Source: Poriferisodalis sp965116715 (GTDB lineage Bacteria; Actinomycetota; Acidimicrobiia; Acidimicrobiales; Poriferisodalaceae). From it: 64,000 nucleotides of DNA. Below, piece after piece: positions 63,775 to 64,000 of the stretch. The stretch is from positions 2,356,001 through 2,420,000 of the forward strand of contig OZ220724.1 in NCBI GenBank assembly GCA_965116715.1. The letters run 5' to 3'. Numbering within the stretch: position 1 is the first letter of the stretch; the number at the start of each line of letters is the position of its first letter. The translations under genes were made by a program, and so were the position numbers. The notes under the pieces were generated by a model, which saw only the letters and a list, made by a program, of their open reading frames with translations, was not told the origin of the DNA and did not search any database.

Positions 63775-64000
63775 GTGCGCAACACGTTCAAGACGACGTT
63801 CCTGCTGGCGCTGCTGGCCGGCCTGATCCTGTGGATTGGCAGCTTCTGGGGCCAGAGCGGTCTGACGTTCGCCGTCATTATCGCCCTGGTCATGGTGGGC
63901 GGCAGCTACTGGTTCAGCGACAAGCTGGCCATCCGCTCTGCGCGGGCTCAAGAAGTCCAGCCGCACCAGCTTCCCGACTACTGGCGCATCATGGGTGAGC
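63775..64000 (+). CDS. htpX: HtpX-type membrane metalloprotease, 3' end outside window
   Basis: The first 75 codons only. GTG 63775, preceded by GAGGTG, starts MRNTFKTTFLLALLAGLILW; a second hydrophobic segment follows and then GGSYWFSDKLAIRSARAQEV, the conserved phrase after the second helix of HtpX. HtpX degrades misfolded membrane proteins. The HExxH active site would lie beyond the right edge, so activity cannot be judged. Confidence 0.85.
   Translation, partial: MRNTFKTTFLLALLAGLILWIGSFWGQSGLTFAVIIALVMVGGSYWFSDKLAIRSARAQEVQPHQLPDYWRIMGE

Overview
The window is high-GC and densely packed, with GTG/TTG starts, many 1-8 bp gene overlaps (ATGA, GTGA, TGATG) and actinobacterial families such as DUF222-HNH endonucleases and a type II Wadjet locus. 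The split cytochrome b/subunit IV complex beside a full nuo operon, and a haem operon running hemA-hemC-hemD-hemL, suggest a menaquinone-using aerobic actinobacterium. I would guess Acidimicrobiia, but that is inference from gene content without any database search.

Layout. 1-4311: haem synthesis genes hemA (cut by the left edge), hemC, hemD and hemL. 4325-6434 (minus): a cytochrome c followed by a geranylgeranyl-reductase-like flavoprotein that may saturate menaquinone. 6814-12307: a quinol:cytochrome c oxidoreductase cluster with two membrane proteins of unknown family, a NuoI-like dicluster ferredoxin, a b6-type cytochrome b, subunit IV, a Rieske protein and a dihaem membrane cytochrome c. 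12377-28127: a complete 14-gene complex I operon, nuoA to nuoN. 28128-43661: an accessory island. It holds an IS5-type element inserted at the nuoN stop codon, a vapBC pair, a membrane protein with a HAD protein, the 3' half of an SMC/Rad50-like ATPase gene, a type II Wadjet locus in the order jetC-jetA-jetB-jetD, and a 1024-residue N6-adenine methyltransferase with a possible N-terminal nuclease domain. 43791-54775: a second complex I operon with only 11 genes (nuoABCDHIJKLMN), lacking the NADH-oxidising NuoEFG module. 54776-64000: a small coiled-coil membrane protein, a MidA/NDUFAF7-type methyltransferase, a DUF222-HNH protein, cbiB and cbiZ (cobinamide salvage), acs, a HAD phosphatase-like protein, an NAD-dependent epimerase and the start of htpX.

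How it fits together. The core is a respiratory supercluster. Haem genes can supply the cytochromes, the flavoprotein may tailor the quinone, the 14-subunit complex I feeds NADH electrons into the quinone pool, and the Rieske/cytochrome b complex moves them to cytochrome c. The 11-subunit complex I must take electrons from another donor, plausibly a ferredoxin, or borrow NuoEFG. A MidA-type protein, known elsewhere as a complex I assembly methyltransferase, lies just after the second nuo operon.

The most interesting points are these: two unlike complex I operons in tandem with a defence island between them; a Wadjet locus with the SMC gene first and a methyltransferase beside it; a set of very short ORFs that bridge gaps inside the nuo operons by start/stop overlaps; an IS insertion whose target duplication restores the nuoN stop; and an N-terminal peptide motif shared by two respiratory proteins. 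I saw no rRNA, tRNA, CRISPR array or clear riboswitch.
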